Below, piece by piece: positions 38,367 to 47,910 of a stretch of 53,638 bases of DNA. The translations under genes were made by a program, and so were the position numbers. The stretch comes from a virus. Under the pieces are notes generated by a model that was given only the letters and a program-made list of their open reading frames with translations, did no database searches and was not told the DNA's origin. The stretch lies in the IMG/VR virus record IMGVR_UViG_3300023174_000219, positions 1 to 53,638 of that record. One strand, 5' to 3'. Position 1 is the stretch's first letter. Every line of letters starts with the position of its first letter.

Positions 38367-38497
38367 TTACCGAAAGCACTCGTTTCCTTGTTGATCATAC
38401 TTCTTTTACCACACAGAATACAAAATACTTCTACGTGAAGCTTTTGTGAAAATACTCTATCGACAAATACTCTGCCTCCACATTTTCTGCACCACAT
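38312..38497 (-). CDS. Zinc-ribbon protein, 61 aa
   Basis: MWCRKCGGRVFVDRVFSQKL and VEVFCILCGKR give two CxxC pairs. ATG 38497 overlaps the upstream stop; the frame extends to 38530. The C-terminal part overlaps the HTH gene by 55 bases. Confidence 0.6.
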   Translation of the reverse strand: MWCRKCGGRVFVDRVFSQKLHVEVFCILCGKRSMINKETSAFGKWLENKETINSKNYGISS

Positions 38498-39297
38498 TAT
38501 AAAGTAAATACCTTTCCGTCTACTACGCATGAGTAGTCTGGAGATACGTGAATCATTTGAATATGAGGATAATCATTTACAATATGTGCAATGGCAAAGC
38601 CCTTTTGCCAGTCATGGTGCTGGGTATACTTCATACCTGGACCCTTTTCATCGCACATGTGACCGATTTCATATCCACGAAGCGTTTCTCCTTCGCCATT
38701 ATTTCTAAGTTCATATGTTACCATATGTGAAGCAATTCTGTGTGAATGTCCACGAATTAAAGAAACCTGTAGGTCTTCCATATCTTTTCTAACTGATCCA
38801 GTTGCAGATATTGATATACCATGGTGTACATGAACATCTCCGAATCGACGCTTAGGCAATGAGTCATAATAAATATATTCATATCCCAATGAGTCTAGAT
38901 TCCATAATGTTTCTGGAGTTACATCATTTAAATAATCTGGAAGCTTTGCATCCATGTAATTAAAAATTCTAATGTCGTGATTTCCTAGAGCGGAAAAAAG
39001 TTGAGCATCTGGAAGCATCTCACGAGTCTTTGTATAAAAATCTCTTGCACCCTTTGCTTCATGTCTCATCATTGGAACAATAAGATCCTTGCTGTCTGTT
39101 TTATGTAGCGCAAGGAATTCTGAAGACAATCCCTCGTTATACTTGCTGTAGCAAGCTTGATCGTCTGTATCTCCAAGATAGTCTACGACGTCTGGCTTAA
39201 ACCATTTCATGACCTTAAACCATAAAGCAATCATCTTATCATCCTGATATGGGAATTGCTGATCGGATGATAGCATCCACTTTAAATCGTTACTCAT
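38497..39297 (-). CDS. Calcineurin-like metallophosphoesterase, 266 aa
   Basis: Metal-binding motifs in order: SSDQQFP, DYLGDTDDQ, LGNHDIR, HVHHGIS and RGHSHR. The family in phages acts as DNA repair-type exonuclease or phosphodiesterase. AAGGTAAAAA precedes ATG. It opens the DNA-metabolism block, downstream of a promoter and terminator. Confidence 0.82.
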   Translation of the reverse strand: MSNDLKWMLSSDQQFPYQDDKMIALWFKVMKWFKPDVVDYLGDTDDQACYSKYNEGLSSEFLALHKTDSKDLIVPMMRHEAKGARDFYTKTREMLPDAQLFSALGNHDIRIFNYMDAKLPDYLNDVTPETLWNLDSLGYEYIYYDSLPKRRFGDVHVHHGISISATGSVRKDMEDLQVSLIRGHSHRIASHMVTYELRNNGEGETLRGYEIGHMCDEKGPGMKYTQHHDWQKGFAIAHIVNDYPHIQMIHVSPDYSCVVDGKVFTL

Positions 39298-39313
39298 TTT
39301 TTACCTTAATACG

Positions 39314-39338
39314 AAAAAAGTCACGGGTGCGTGACTTT
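39314..39338 (-). terminator. Rho-independent terminator or attenuator
   Basis: AAAGTCACG (39317-39325) with CGTGACTTT (39330-39338), loop 4 nt, and TTTTTT on the minus strand overlapping the stem base. It lies between tail genes and the phosphoesterase, and also downstream of the promoter at 39353. Confidence 0.8.
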
Positions 39339-39339
39339 G

Positions 39340-39380
39340 ATGTTACACCGTAAGTGTAACATATATTACTGGGTTGTCAA
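39340..39380 (-). promoter_or_regulatory. Promoter with overlapping palindromic operator
   Basis: -35 TTGACA (39380-39375), 16-bp spacer and a weak -10 TACACT (39358-39353). A palindrome ATGTTACAC-CGTAA-GTGTAACAT (39340-39362) covers the -10 and start region. It would drive the DNA-metabolism block, but the hairpin terminator follows within about 10-30 nt. Confidence 0.6.
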
Positions 39381-39382
39381 TA

Positions 39383-39820
39383 CTATACTATATCTCTCAT
39401 GCAGATTGCTATTACATCCACATATATACTTGCACGAGTTCCGTCTCCGCTAAAATTAACAAATAGGGTTGGTGTTGTTGTAACACCACCCACTGTAGCG
39501 GTAATAACGTCTTTATCGCTTACTGAGGTTTTAACACCAGTAGCAACATATACTTTACCTCCAGAAATTTCAGCCTGGGTAAATTTACCGCCGAAGCTGA
39601 ATGTTGTATTCTGTGGCTTACCAGCAACTACATTTTCAAATTTATGTCTAAATGTAAATATTACTGGTGTCTGCAGGGTAGTACCATCTGAATTTGTTGA
39701 ATTTGCTAATGCTGCTGATTGATATACATTATTTACATTCTTAACTAAATTGTTAAGCTTTGTAGGATCTAGGGGCTCTCCGTCGTTAAATACAACGGGA
39801 ATGAATTCATTTGTTGTCAT
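39383..39820 (-). CDS. Tail-region structural protein, 145 aa
   Basis: MTTNEFIPVVFNDGEPLDPT resembles the N-terminus of tail-fibre-associated phage proteins; the rest is beta-rich (VYVATGVKTSVSDKDVITAT). Last gene of the structural module before the terminator. Confidence 0.6.
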   Translation of the reverse strand: MTTNEFIPVVFNDGEPLDPTKLNNLVKNVNNVYQSAALANSTNSDGTTLQTPVIFTFRHKFENVVAGKPQNTTFSFGGKFTQAEISGGKVYVATGVKTSVSDKDVITATVGGVTTTPTLFVNFSGDGTRASIYVDVIAICMRDIV

Positions 39821-40224
39821 TATAAATCTTCTCCTAAATCGTGCATATTTGCCTCAACATCGCTTACTTCAATAACCAAAGACCTGTCTAGCCCGTACTT
39901 ATTAAATGTATCTGGGTCAACTATATGCCTACGCTTATTCTGCGAGATTAAATACAGTTTACCATCTGCTATGTTTTTAATCAAGGTGCCGTCTCTAAAA
40001 CCGAGCTTACCTACAATCTTCATAGCAGAAACAGCATTTTCGGTTGCATGTACAGTAGGAAAAGACCATGAGGTCTCCGCCCTATCTGATATCAACCTAA
40101 AACGTTTTCCGTCTTTAATCCAATAAGTGGCCTTTTCCGTTTTTACTGCAAGGCCCGTAGGGAAATTAGTTGGTGATGTTATTAAGATGTTCTGAATAGG
40201 CTTCAACCGCTTCAACTTTAGCAT
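39820..40224 (-). CDS. Tail-region protein with DGK-YLI repeats, 134 aa
   Basis: TYWIKDGKRFRLISDRA and GTLIKNIADGKLYLISQNKR with RHIVDPDTFNKYGL hold two repeats of a KDGKxxxLI motif seen in actinobacterial surface and peptidoglycan-linked proteins. Suggests cell-wall contact. Start 40224 lies in the previous gene with GGAAG upstream. Confidence 0.55.
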   Translation of the reverse strand: MLKLKRLKPIQNILITSPTNFPTGLAVKTEKATYWIKDGKRFRLISDRAETSWSFPTVHATENAVSAMKIVGKLGFRDGTLIKNIADGKLYLISQNKRRHIVDPDTFNKYGLDRSLVIEVSDVEANMHDLGEDL

Positions 40225-40348
40225 CTTTTTCTTCCATTAGTTTAGTAATTTCTGCTCTTAGAATTGCAATTTGAGTCTCATAATTTGAGACAATTTCTCC
40301 AATGCGCTGTTGTAGAGCCGTAATAACTAATTCTGCTTTATCTGCCAT
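40166..40348 (-). CDS. Coiled-coil protein, 60 aa
   Basis: Continuous heptad-like helix (RIGEIVSNYETQIAILRAEI). Phage fibre-tip or chaperone-like. Overlaps next gene by 59 bases. Confidence 0.55.
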   Translation of the reverse strand: MADKAELVITALQQRIGEIVSNYETQIAILRAEITKLMEEKDAKVEAVEAYSEHLNNITN

Positions 40349-40366
40349 TTTATTTCCTTTAATCTA

Positions 40367-40579
40367 TTAAGCTGTAAGAGTAGCCTTCTCAGCAAGTAGT
40401 GCGTCCTTCTTTGCATTTTGATCATCAAGTCTAGCATTTAAACCAGAGATTAATGTTTCATCTTGAATCGATACAGAGTTTGCTTCAATTAAATCAAGCT
40501 CTATGCCGTAGATTGAATATTCAACATTCTTTAGGTGTTGATCCAATACTGCCAGTTTTTCTTCATTTGTTAGAATCAT
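40367..40579 (-). CDS. Coiled-coil protein, 70 aa
   Basis: NEEKLAVLDQHLKNVEYSIY... similar in layout to the following 69-aa protein (xEEKLxxLxxxLxxxxxxI). AAAGGAGGAAAACA is a strong ribosome site. It has its own consensus promoter, unusual within the tail block. Confidence 0.6.
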   Translation of the reverse strand: MILTNEEKLAVLDQHLKNVEYSIYGIELDLIEANSVSIQDETLISGLNARLDDQNAKKDALLAEKATLTA

Positions 40580-40596
40580 TGTTTTCCTCCTTTCCT

Positions 40597-40624
40597 ATTA
40601 TATCATTTAACCCTGATTAGTCAA
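40597..40624 (-). promoter_or_regulatory. Consensus promoter inside the tail block
   Basis: -35 TTGACT (40624-40619), 16-bp spacer, extended -10 TGA-TATAAT (40605-40597), reading to the 40579 gene. It lies in the end of the 40607-40816 gene. Confidence 0.7.
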
Positions 40625-40816
40625 GGATAATTTTTCCTGTTCCAAGGCCGCTATTTTATTAGTATAGTTTTCTATATTTAATAAATTACTATCTATTTTA
40701 ATTTGATTTCCCAAATCATTAAGCATAGATATAGCGTCATTACTTTCTTGTAGGCGCTGTCTCCAGAAATCTAATTTTAAATTAACTAAATATAACTTTT
40801 CTTCATAGTTTATCAT
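40607..40816 (-). CDS. Coiled-coil protein, 69 aa
   Basis: MINYEEKLYLVNLKLDFWRQ and EQEKLSLTNQG: same helical plan as the downstream 70-aa protein, probably a duplicated pair. Lies directly after the large fibre gene and may be its assembly partner. Confidence 0.6.
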   Translation of the reverse strand: MINYEEKLYLVNLKLDFWRQRLQESNDAISMLNDLGNQIKIDSNLLNIENYTNKIAALEQEKLSLTNQG

Positions 40817-40823
40817 ATTATCA

Positions 40824-43800
40824 CTAATTCATAAACGTAGTTTGACTTGACACCACGCTAGACCCTCCAGAGTTTGTAGCGGAAACATAAATTGTATAGT
40901 TTCCAGCACCTTGCCATCCAGTTCCATCATATCCTGGCCTAAATGATGTTCCAGTATATGTATAAGCATTATTTGTGGTAAACACCGTACCAGTAGGCCC
41001 CTGACAGAAAATAGAATAACCTGTAGGTGAGTTTGTGTAGCTCCAAGAGAATGTTCCACCTAATGAAAGTGAATTGTTTCCAGATATGCTAGATAGCACT
41101 GGTGCAGGTACGCTAGGTGCAGATGGAGTTGCTGATCCCCTTGGACTTGAAGAATATGCTGTCCATACGTTATTCGTATTAGATGCAGAAACCCAAAAAT
41201 AGTATGTAGTGCCATTACTTAATCCGCTAAATGTATATGGCGAACTTGTTGTTTCTGCGTCATAAGAGCTAGCTGGATCTACTCCGTTTCCAGTAGAACT
41301 TGTACTCCACCAAATTCTATACTTAACAGCATTTGTTGCACCAGACCAACTTACTGTAGCAGAACCATTTCCTCCGCTTGCACTAACAGAAGTAGGGGCC
41401 GTAGCATTTGATATCGGGGCTACTCTTGTTCCAGTTATACCATTTGTTTGATAAGGATACCAATCTGAAACACCTCCAGAATTTTTTCCTCTAACCCAGT
41501 AATATCTTGTACCGCCAGAAGAAATGGTTGTGTCCAAATATGGAGAAGAAACACCAGAAAAATCTGGAGTTGCGGTAGGAGCAGGATATGCTGATATAGA
41601 TGTATTCCAAAATAGGTCGTAACTTGTGGCATTAGTTGATCCACTGAATGTTAAATTTACACCATCTGTTCTAGTAGTTGTTGCTGACAGAGATGTTGGT
41701 ATTCCTGGCAATGTCAAAGACCATCTTGCCGACATTGTTAAATTATTTTCAGGAACTAGCCAATAATAATTAGCTGGTATTGGTCCATAAGTATAATCTC
41801 CAGCCGTAGTATTGTACCAACCCAAGAAAGTGTATCCGCTTCTTGTTGGCGTAGGAGTTGTAACATATCCAGACGAATCTGTAGTTGATGACGGGATAGA
41901 GACCGTTCCTGAATTTCCATTCCAGTAAACTGTATAGGTTTGACGGGGTGTTGTGACAGATCTTACTAAGCTCCAGTCTCCTAATGTTCCACCAGAACTA
42001 ACTCCTCTAACCCACCAATAGAAAGTCGTATTATATGCAAATGCATATGGGGTTGTAAATGATGTTGATGTTAAATCTTTATAGTCAGCATATGTCTGAC
42101 CATTAGTTGGAGCAGTATTATTTGAATTAAAATAAAGCTGATATGTTGCGGCATCTGTTGCTGCATTCCAAGATAAGGATATATAGGCAGTTGAATTTGA
42201 TGAACTAGAAACCCATGTAGGAGTACTTGGCTTTGAGACCAATCTTGTTCCAGAAATACCACTTAATGATGGTCCTGGATACCAATCTGAAGCATTTGAA
42301 CCAGAAGATGTTATTTCGTTTCTAGCTCTTACACGATAGTATCTAGTAGCCCCTTCTGCAATTGTTGTATCTAAATAAGAATTTGTTGTTATAGAATTAT
42401 CTGAACCAAAATCTGCAAATGTGGACTGATTTATTGGCCCAGTCCCAGAGGAAGATTGCCAATAAATTTCATAATAATTTGCTCCAGTATTTGTCCACTG
42501 CAAATAAACTCCGTCTTTTCTATTTGAAGTGGCAGTAAGAGATGTGGGTGCGCCCAATGTAATAATTGGGTTTGCATATGTTGTTGTATAATATGGAGTT
42601 GTTGTTATTGATGCTGTATAGGTTCCAGCAGAAGAATATGTATGACTTATTCCACTAAATGTAGGATTTGGTGTGTTATATGAAAATGTACCAGTATATG
42701 GAGTAGATCCATCGCCAAAATTTATCGTATATGATTTTGGATACGCTTTATAGCCAGAAGGATATCCTGAAATAGAACCAGAAAAGGTTACAGTTAATGG
42801 TGGGCTTCCGCCAGTGACATTTGAAGTTAAAGTAGGATTTGATGCAGCATGTATATCATATATTAAATTATTTGTTGTTGTAATCCCATTTCGAATAGCA
42901 GCAACTTCCATTTCAATTCCCCACCTTGCTGCATTTGTAACATATGCATCAGTATATGTAGAACCGTTATATGTTCCAGAATCTATGGCAAAGCTATCAG
43001 ATATTGTGGCTGTTCCATTACTTATGGATACGCTACTTATTGATCCAACTCCAGTAGAATTTGCAGTATATGTTGTCCAACTTGTTATTGCGCTAGTTTG
43101 CCAGTTATAATATCTATAGCGAACCCTATATGTAGTACTTGAATTAACTCCACTAATTGTAGATCTAAATCTTAAAGATGTTGCAGTTGGTAGGCCAAAG
43201 TAGTTATCCACTGCAGAATTATCTCTGGTGTCCTCCACCCTCACATTTGAAATAGAAATTGGTGCAGTTACTGTACCAGTAGTTGGATCGCTGGCATAAT
43301 AATTAGTATCATTATAATATCTTGTCCATGAGTTAACAACCTTTATTTTTGCAACAACGTAGTATCCAGCATCAGCATTTGTTAAAGTATATGTATCTGT
43401 ACCTTGTAAACTTGTACTATTATTTGTTGTAATGTTTGTATTTGATACTAAGGTAGATTTTATGAGAGTTCCTTGTGGATCGGTTGTAGTAGATCTCCAC
43501 CATTCTATTACAGAATTAGACCTTTCAATACTATTGTAATAGTAGTTTTCTAAATTATATACCGCAGTTAATGTGTTTCCTACAGTTGGATCAGTTGTTC
43601 CTGTAGTAAAACTAGTAAATATTGGATAATCTTTAATAAGAAAAATTGGTCCAGCCGAAGCTGTAACCGTATCGCCATAGTTAGTAACTGATATTTTATA
43701 ATATAAATACGATTCGTCCGCTTGAGATTTAATAGTACTGCTTGCTGTACTTAGATCAAATATGTCGTTACTATCTATTGTAAATCTTACTGACCCATCT

Positions 43801-44183
43801 GGAATATCTGAAGCCATAAAGCTTCTTGAAACAGATATTTCATTTCTTGGTGTCCAAATGCCATCTTTTCCATAAAGAACGGCATTTAATTTTCTTGGAC
43901 TTGATACTGTTATGCCATCATTTGGACCATATGGATTTGATGCTCCGCCATATGTATGAATAGCTGGTCCAGTTGTAAATACAACACCAGTTGAAGTTTT
44001 AGTATGTACTCTTACCCAGGTTCCATTTCCTTTTCTATAATAAAAGGCAGAATGTCTTCTCCACTCCTTGGATGAATCTGTAAAATTTGAGGCAGCTAAA
44101 TTTGGGTATGACGCTGGATCTGTTTTTCTATAAACATTTTTTATTTTTTTCCATGATGTACCAGTATATCTATATAGAGCCAT
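40824..44183 (-). CDS. Large tail fibre/adhesin with PKD, FN3 and InlB-type repeats, 1119 aa
   Basis: The N-terminus is a virion-binding part (MALYRYTGTSWKKIKNVYRK). From about residue 448 a PKD domain (INFGDGSTPYTGTFSY). Then several fibronectin-type III repeats (LTATSNRKDGVYLQWTNTGA; WVSSSSNSTAYISLSWNAAT). At about 748-822 an InlB/Listeria-Bacteroides repeat (TPTRSGYTFLGWYNTTAGDY). The C-terminus is another Ig-like domain. Likely host-binding fibre. Confidence 0.8.
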   Translation of the reverse strand: MALYRYTGTSWKKIKNVYRKTDPASYPNLAASNFTDSSKEWRRHSAFYYRKGNGTWVRVHTKTSTGVVFTTGPAIHTYGGASNPYGPNDGITVSSPRKLNAVLYGKDGIWTPRNEISVSRSFMASDIPDGSVRFTIDSNDIFDLSTASSTIKSQADESYLYYKISVTNYGDTVTASAGPIFLIKDYPIFTSFTTGTTDPTVGNTLTAVYNLENYYYNSIERSNSVIEWWRSTTTDPQGTLIKSTLVSNTNITTNNSTSLQGTDTYTLTNADAGYYVVAKIKVVNSWTRYYNDTNYYASDPTTGTVTAPISISNVRVEDTRDNSAVDNYFGLPTATSLRFRSTISGVNSSTTYRVRYRYYNWQTSAITSWTTYTANSTGVGSISSVSISNGTATISDSFAIDSGTYNGSTYTDAYVTNAARWGIEMEVAAIRNGITTTNNLIYDIHAASNPTLTSNVTGGSPPLTVTFSGSISGYPSGYKAYPKSYTINFGDGSTPYTGTFSYNTPNPTFSGISHTYSSAGTYTASITTTPYYTTTYANPIITLGAPTSLTATSNRKDGVYLQWTNTGANYYEIYWQSSSGTGPINQSTFADFGSDNSITTNSYLDTTIAEGATRYYRVRARNEITSSGSNASDWYPGPSLSGISGTRLVSKPSTPTWVSSSSNSTAYISLSWNAATDAATYQLYFNSNNTAPTNGQTYADYKDLTSTSFTTPYAFAYNTTFYWWVRGVSSGGTLGDWSLVRSVTTPRQTYTVYWNGNSGTVSIPSSTTDSSGYVTTPTPTRSGYTFLGWYNTTAGDYTYGPIPANYYWLVPENNLTMSARWSLTLPGIPTSLSATTTRTDGVNLTFSGSTNATSYDLFWNTSISAYPAPTATPDFSGVSSPYLDTTISSGGTRYYWVRGKNSGGVSDWYPYQTNGITGTRVAPISNATAPTSVSASGGNGSATVSWSGATNAVKYRIWWSTSSTGNGVDPASSYDAETTSSPYTFSGLSNGTTYYFWVSASNTNNVWTAYSSSPRGSATPSAPSVPAPVLSSISGNNSLSLGGTFSWSYTNSPTGYSIFCQGPTGTVFTTNNAYTYTGTSFRPGYDGTGWQGAGNYTIYVSATNSGGSSVVSSQTTFMN

Positions 44184-44184
44184 A

Positions 44185-46977
44185 TTAGTCCACCGTCATC
44201 CATATATCTCCACTTGAAAAAGGCATATAAACAAAAGTTGATGGGTTCGATGGGTTTCTGACATATCTTCCAGTATTTGAGCTACTTGGAATATCTGTAC
44301 TTCCATAATGAAATGCTCTACCTCTTGTTAATTGATTATTATAATTTAATACTGCTGTTGGGTCTCCGCCATAATTATTATCATCACCACTTACCGCTAC
44401 TGATGTTCCAGTAAATCTAAATGAAGCTCCATTTACGCTAACGTCTCCGCTTCCACTCCATGTCATTACTCCGTTGCCAAGTCTAAATGTTCCGTCTGAT
44501 TTCAAATAATCTGTTCCCGCTGTAAACTCAAATGACGAGGCCACAATTCTAGTACCAGTAATTAGTCCGCCAGATATTTTACCATTCTCTCCGTCTAAGA
44601 TAATTTTTCCATACCCAGATCCTTGCCCAGTTGATTCTAAAGTTGCAGATGAAATAGTCCAACCTTTAGATAGTACGCCATCTGTATATGTTCCAAATCC
44701 TCCGCTTGATGCATCTATCTTTCCTAAAATTGTTGCTCCAGTTGCAGTCAGAGCACCAGCGCTACTTACAGTAAATTGACCGCTTGTTCCAGCTGTAATT
44801 GAACCATCAGAATTTAACGATGTATAATTTTTTGATATTGTTGTTGTGTTAACAGTCCATCCACCAATTGTTCCTTTGTTAACTAAAATACCATTTATTG
44901 TATCTAATTGAAAATATTTACTAGCTCCGTTTGTTCCCTGGATTCCAATATCATTCATCCAGTTTCCATCAATGTCTTTTAATCTTCCTATTTCAAACTT
45001 ATTTGAACCAGCATAAAGGGCCAGTTGGCCATTTACTGTTGAACTACCAATACTAACTGTTCCAGTAAATGTTCCTGCTGTAGCATTAACTGTTCCAGTT
45101 ATTGTTGCATCTGTAGCTTTAAATGTTCCGCTTGTATTTACTGCAAATGGTGACCCAGCATATGTTCCATTTCCGCCAACTGTAAGTTCTCCGCCAACTA
45201 TTTTAATGTCTCTTGCTGTTAATTGACCTAATTGATCTACTGTAAATTTTGCAGTTGAGTCTCCACCTGCAGTTGTACTTCCAGCCCAAAAAGCATAAGT
45301 TCCAGCTGGTGATAGTCCAGCATACTTTGTTATGCTACCAGGTATTAAAGTGTTTTCAATTTTATTTGTATAGATATTCCAATTAGCAATTTTAGCATTT
45401 GTAGTAATAAATGTTGGCATGCCATTACCAGCATTACCTAAAATTTGAGTAGACGGTCCAGTGCCAACTGTTGCTGATGCATCATAAAGATACATTCCAG
45501 TTTCATTTAAAAGTAATCTTGCACCAGATGTAAGGGTATCTCCAGCAAGGATTGAACCGCCTGTTTGGATCTCTACTGGATTGTCAATAACAGAAAGCAT
45601 TCCAGCATCTATTGGTGTTACTGGATACCCAGTAGAAGCATTTGAAGCCCCTCCAAAATTACTGAAATATTTAATCTTTACATAAACTTGTGAATACACT
45701 GTATTGATAACAATTGCTGGACTTGTACCAGAATAAACTAAATTTGTTGAATCGCTTGGCGTAAACCCAGAAGTAGAACCCTCATAAACTTTTGCATAGT
45801 CTGCACCAGATGGCAATGTCCATGTTACTGTATATCCATTAGATATAGCAGTAACTGATGCTGTCGGAGTTACATTGGAAAGAGGGTTAGATCTTTGTGG
45901 AACGCTAAATGCAACGCCATTAGATTTATTTTCATATTCATCTACACTTGATAAAATTCCAGTATATGAAGTATAATATTCTCCAAAAGCTCCGTATAGG
46001 TCTGCGGCCAGTATCTTTGTAGATACTGGATTTTCTGTAGAATTTATGTACTTATCAAAAAATACTGTTTGCCCAGAGCTTGTTAAGAAAATTCTAAATC
46101 TTTTTCCAGCATCAGAATTAGGAAGATAAAAAGAAATATTTATATCGTTCCCAGACCATGAAGCAGATACATTTGTTACTTCTTGTGGCGGAGTTATATC
46201 TGTCACAATTGGATCATAAGCTGCAACGGTTCGTACATTTGATTCTTCAGATGCACAACCAGATTCAGAAAGATGTTTTATTTTAACATAAACAGTTGCT
46301 AGTGTAGTTACTTTAATTGTAGCTGGCCCCACACCAGAATACTCTTTTGTAAACGGTCCTGTTGCAGATTCTGATATGTATACTTCTGTATATTTATATG
46401 TTGGAAATATAATTGGATTTGCTTTCCATGCAACAGTAAATCCATTTGCAACTGGTGTTAATGTCCAATCTAAATCAGAAATAGTAGCAGAGCATAATGA
46501 ATCTGAATATGCTGGTATTGTAAATGCCGATCCAGAAGTTGTATTATCTATATAAGTTGTTTTAAGTACACCAGTTAAGGATCCCCTAAAAATACCGTTA
46601 AAGTTTGCTATGTTATTTTCTTTTGTTAATATAAACGTTTGTTGTGTTTGAGACTTATCAATTGCGCTTGACCATGACATGGTTGTATTATCTGCAGTTA
46701 AATATATCTGAAAAGATGTTGCCAATGGCGGAGCATCCCAAGTTACTTTTAAATTAGACCCTACCCATGTTGCTACGATATTGGTAGCCTCTGGTCTTGC
46801 AACATCAGGGGTATTTAATAGTTTAGATACTGACCATTCGCCAACTGTTTTATCAGCAAATTGCCATCTAAATTGAATAGGATATGCGGTATTTGGATCA
46901 AGATCTGGAATGACTACATCAAACGTATCGCTGCCTGCAGCGCCTACGCTATAATCGTCTAGATCTTCATATGCCAT
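44185..46977 (-). CDS. Tail fibre/tip protein with FN3 domains, 930 aa
   Basis: N-terminal FN3-like domains (ATNIVATWVGSNLKVTWDAP; EVTNVSASWSGNDINISFYL) and a long Gly/Thr-rich beta part with repeats of GTFTGTVSIG and GGWTVNTTTIS type, as in trimeric fibres. Ends PFSSGDIWMTVD. One base separates it from the previous gene. Likely spike or fibre shaft. Confidence 0.75.
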   Translation of the reverse strand: MAYEDLDDYSVGAAGSDTFDVVIPDLDPNTAYPIQFRWQFADKTVGEWSVSKLLNTPDVARPEATNIVATWVGSNLKVTWDAPPLATSFQIYLTADNTTMSWSSAIDKSQTQQTFILTKENNIANFNGIFRGSLTGVLKTTYIDNTTSGSAFTIPAYSDSLCSATISDLDWTLTPVANGFTVAWKANPIIFPTYKYTEVYISESATGPFTKEYSGVGPATIKVTTLATVYVKIKHLSESGCASEESNVRTVAAYDPIVTDITPPQEVTNVSASWSGNDINISFYLPNSDAGKRFRIFLTSSGQTVFFDKYINSTENPVSTKILAADLYGAFGEYYTSYTGILSSVDEYENKSNGVAFSVPQRSNPLSNVTPTASVTAISNGYTVTWTLPSGADYAKVYEGSTSGFTPSDSTNLVYSGTSPAIVINTVYSQVYVKIKYFSNFGGASNASTGYPVTPIDAGMLSVIDNPVEIQTGGSILAGDTLTSGARLLLNETGMYLYDASATVGTGPSTQILGNAGNGMPTFITTNAKIANWNIYTNKIENTLIPGSITKYAGLSPAGTYAFWAGSTTAGGDSTAKFTVDQLGQLTARDIKIVGGELTVGGNGTYAGSPFAVNTSGTFKATDATITGTVNATAGTFTGTVSIGSSTVNGQLALYAGSNKFEIGRLKDIDGNWMNDIGIQGTNGASKYFQLDTINGILVNKGTIGGWTVNTTTISKNYTSLNSDGSITAGTSGQFTVSSAGALTATGATILGKIDASSGGFGTYTDGVLSKGWTISSATLESTGQGSGYGKIILDGENGKISGGLITGTRIVASSFEFTAGTDYLKSDGTFRLGNGVMTWSGSGDVSVNGASFRFTGTSVAVSGDDNNYGGDPTAVLNYNNQLTRGRAFHYGSTDIPSSSNTGRYVRNPSNPSTFVYMPFSSGDIWMTVD

Positions 46978-46978
46978 A

Positions 46979-47902
46979 TTAGAATCCTAGGTCCAATCTG
47001 TATTCTACATCTACCTGTCTTCCAGCCAATTTTACTAAAGGTGTTGACAAAACTGATCTACTAATTAGACCAAAGTCTGGGCTAAACGTATCTTCATCAT
47101 TCACTCTTAATGCATCTAAACCAACTGAAGTTGATTGTCCTGTAGTAGGAGTAATAACTATTCCAATTTGATTAATATTAGAAGCATCAACATTTGATGT
47201 GCTAGCATTTGAAAATAAGTTATCTAAAGTTATATCATCAGATATTTTATATCCAGTTCCAGATGCTGGTATAATTGTAACTGAATAATAGTCTAATGCT
47301 GAACTATAGAACTTAATAGTAATGCTTGCCAAATTTGCATCATTTTTAATGTAGGCAAGTCTAAGTGTATCATTTATGCTATAGCCAGACAAGTCTATCG
47401 ATTGCACAGAGTTTTTATATTCTTTTGCGGATGTGCCATTTGATGACATATTTAAAAGGTATTGTCCTACACGTACACCGTTGGAAGTAATTAGTGGAGT
47501 ATTTGTCCAGTCTAATTGATTATCAAAATCTCCTAAGAATTTACTATCATATGAGCTTATTGATTGTTTAAATTCTGGATAAATTCCAACCTCTGTAATA
47601 TATCCAGCCACATCTTGTGGAATTGTAGCCTTATATACTACGGCATAAGTTGTTATATCATTTGATGTCTGTATATCTGTGCTTCCAAAAGATACTGGAA
47701 CTCTATAAAATTCAAAACCAAGTCTTGTATCTGTATCTGCCGCCGCTGTTGAATCAATACCAAATGCCATAGACTTTGAGCTAAAAGAGTCTCTGCCAGC
47801 CAAAAAGCTAGTTAAAAAACGCTTGCCATATTTAGTTATGACGTTTGAAGAACGGTATATCTCTTTACCGTTTTCGTAATATATATATGTTCCTTTTAGC
47901 AT
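46979..47902 (-). CDS. Tail protein, 307 aa
   Basis: SNVITKYGKRFLTSFLAGRD and ATIPQDVAGYITEVGIYPEF match an N-terminal tail-collar/tip pattern seen in phage baseplate-proximal proteins. A carbohydrate-binding-like beta sandwich may follow (DYYSVTIIPASGTGYKISDD). TTAAGGAGAAGC precedes the ATG. Confidence 0.65.
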   Translation of the reverse strand: MLKGTYIYYENGKEIYRSSNVITKYGKRFLTSFLAGRDSFSSKSMAFGIDSTAAADTDTRLGFEFYRVPVSFGSTDIQTSNDITTYAVVYKATIPQDVAGYITEVGIYPEFKQSISSYDSKFLGDFDNQLDWTNTPLITSNGVRVGQYLLNMSSNGTSAKEYKNSVQSIDLSGYSINDTLRLAYIKNDANLASITIKFYSSALDYYSVTIIPASGTGYKISDDITLDNLFSNASTSNVDASNINQIGIVITPTTGQSTSVGLDALRVNDEDTFSPDFGLISRSVLSTPLVKLAGRQVDVEYRLDLGF

Positions 47903-47910
47903 GCTTCTCC

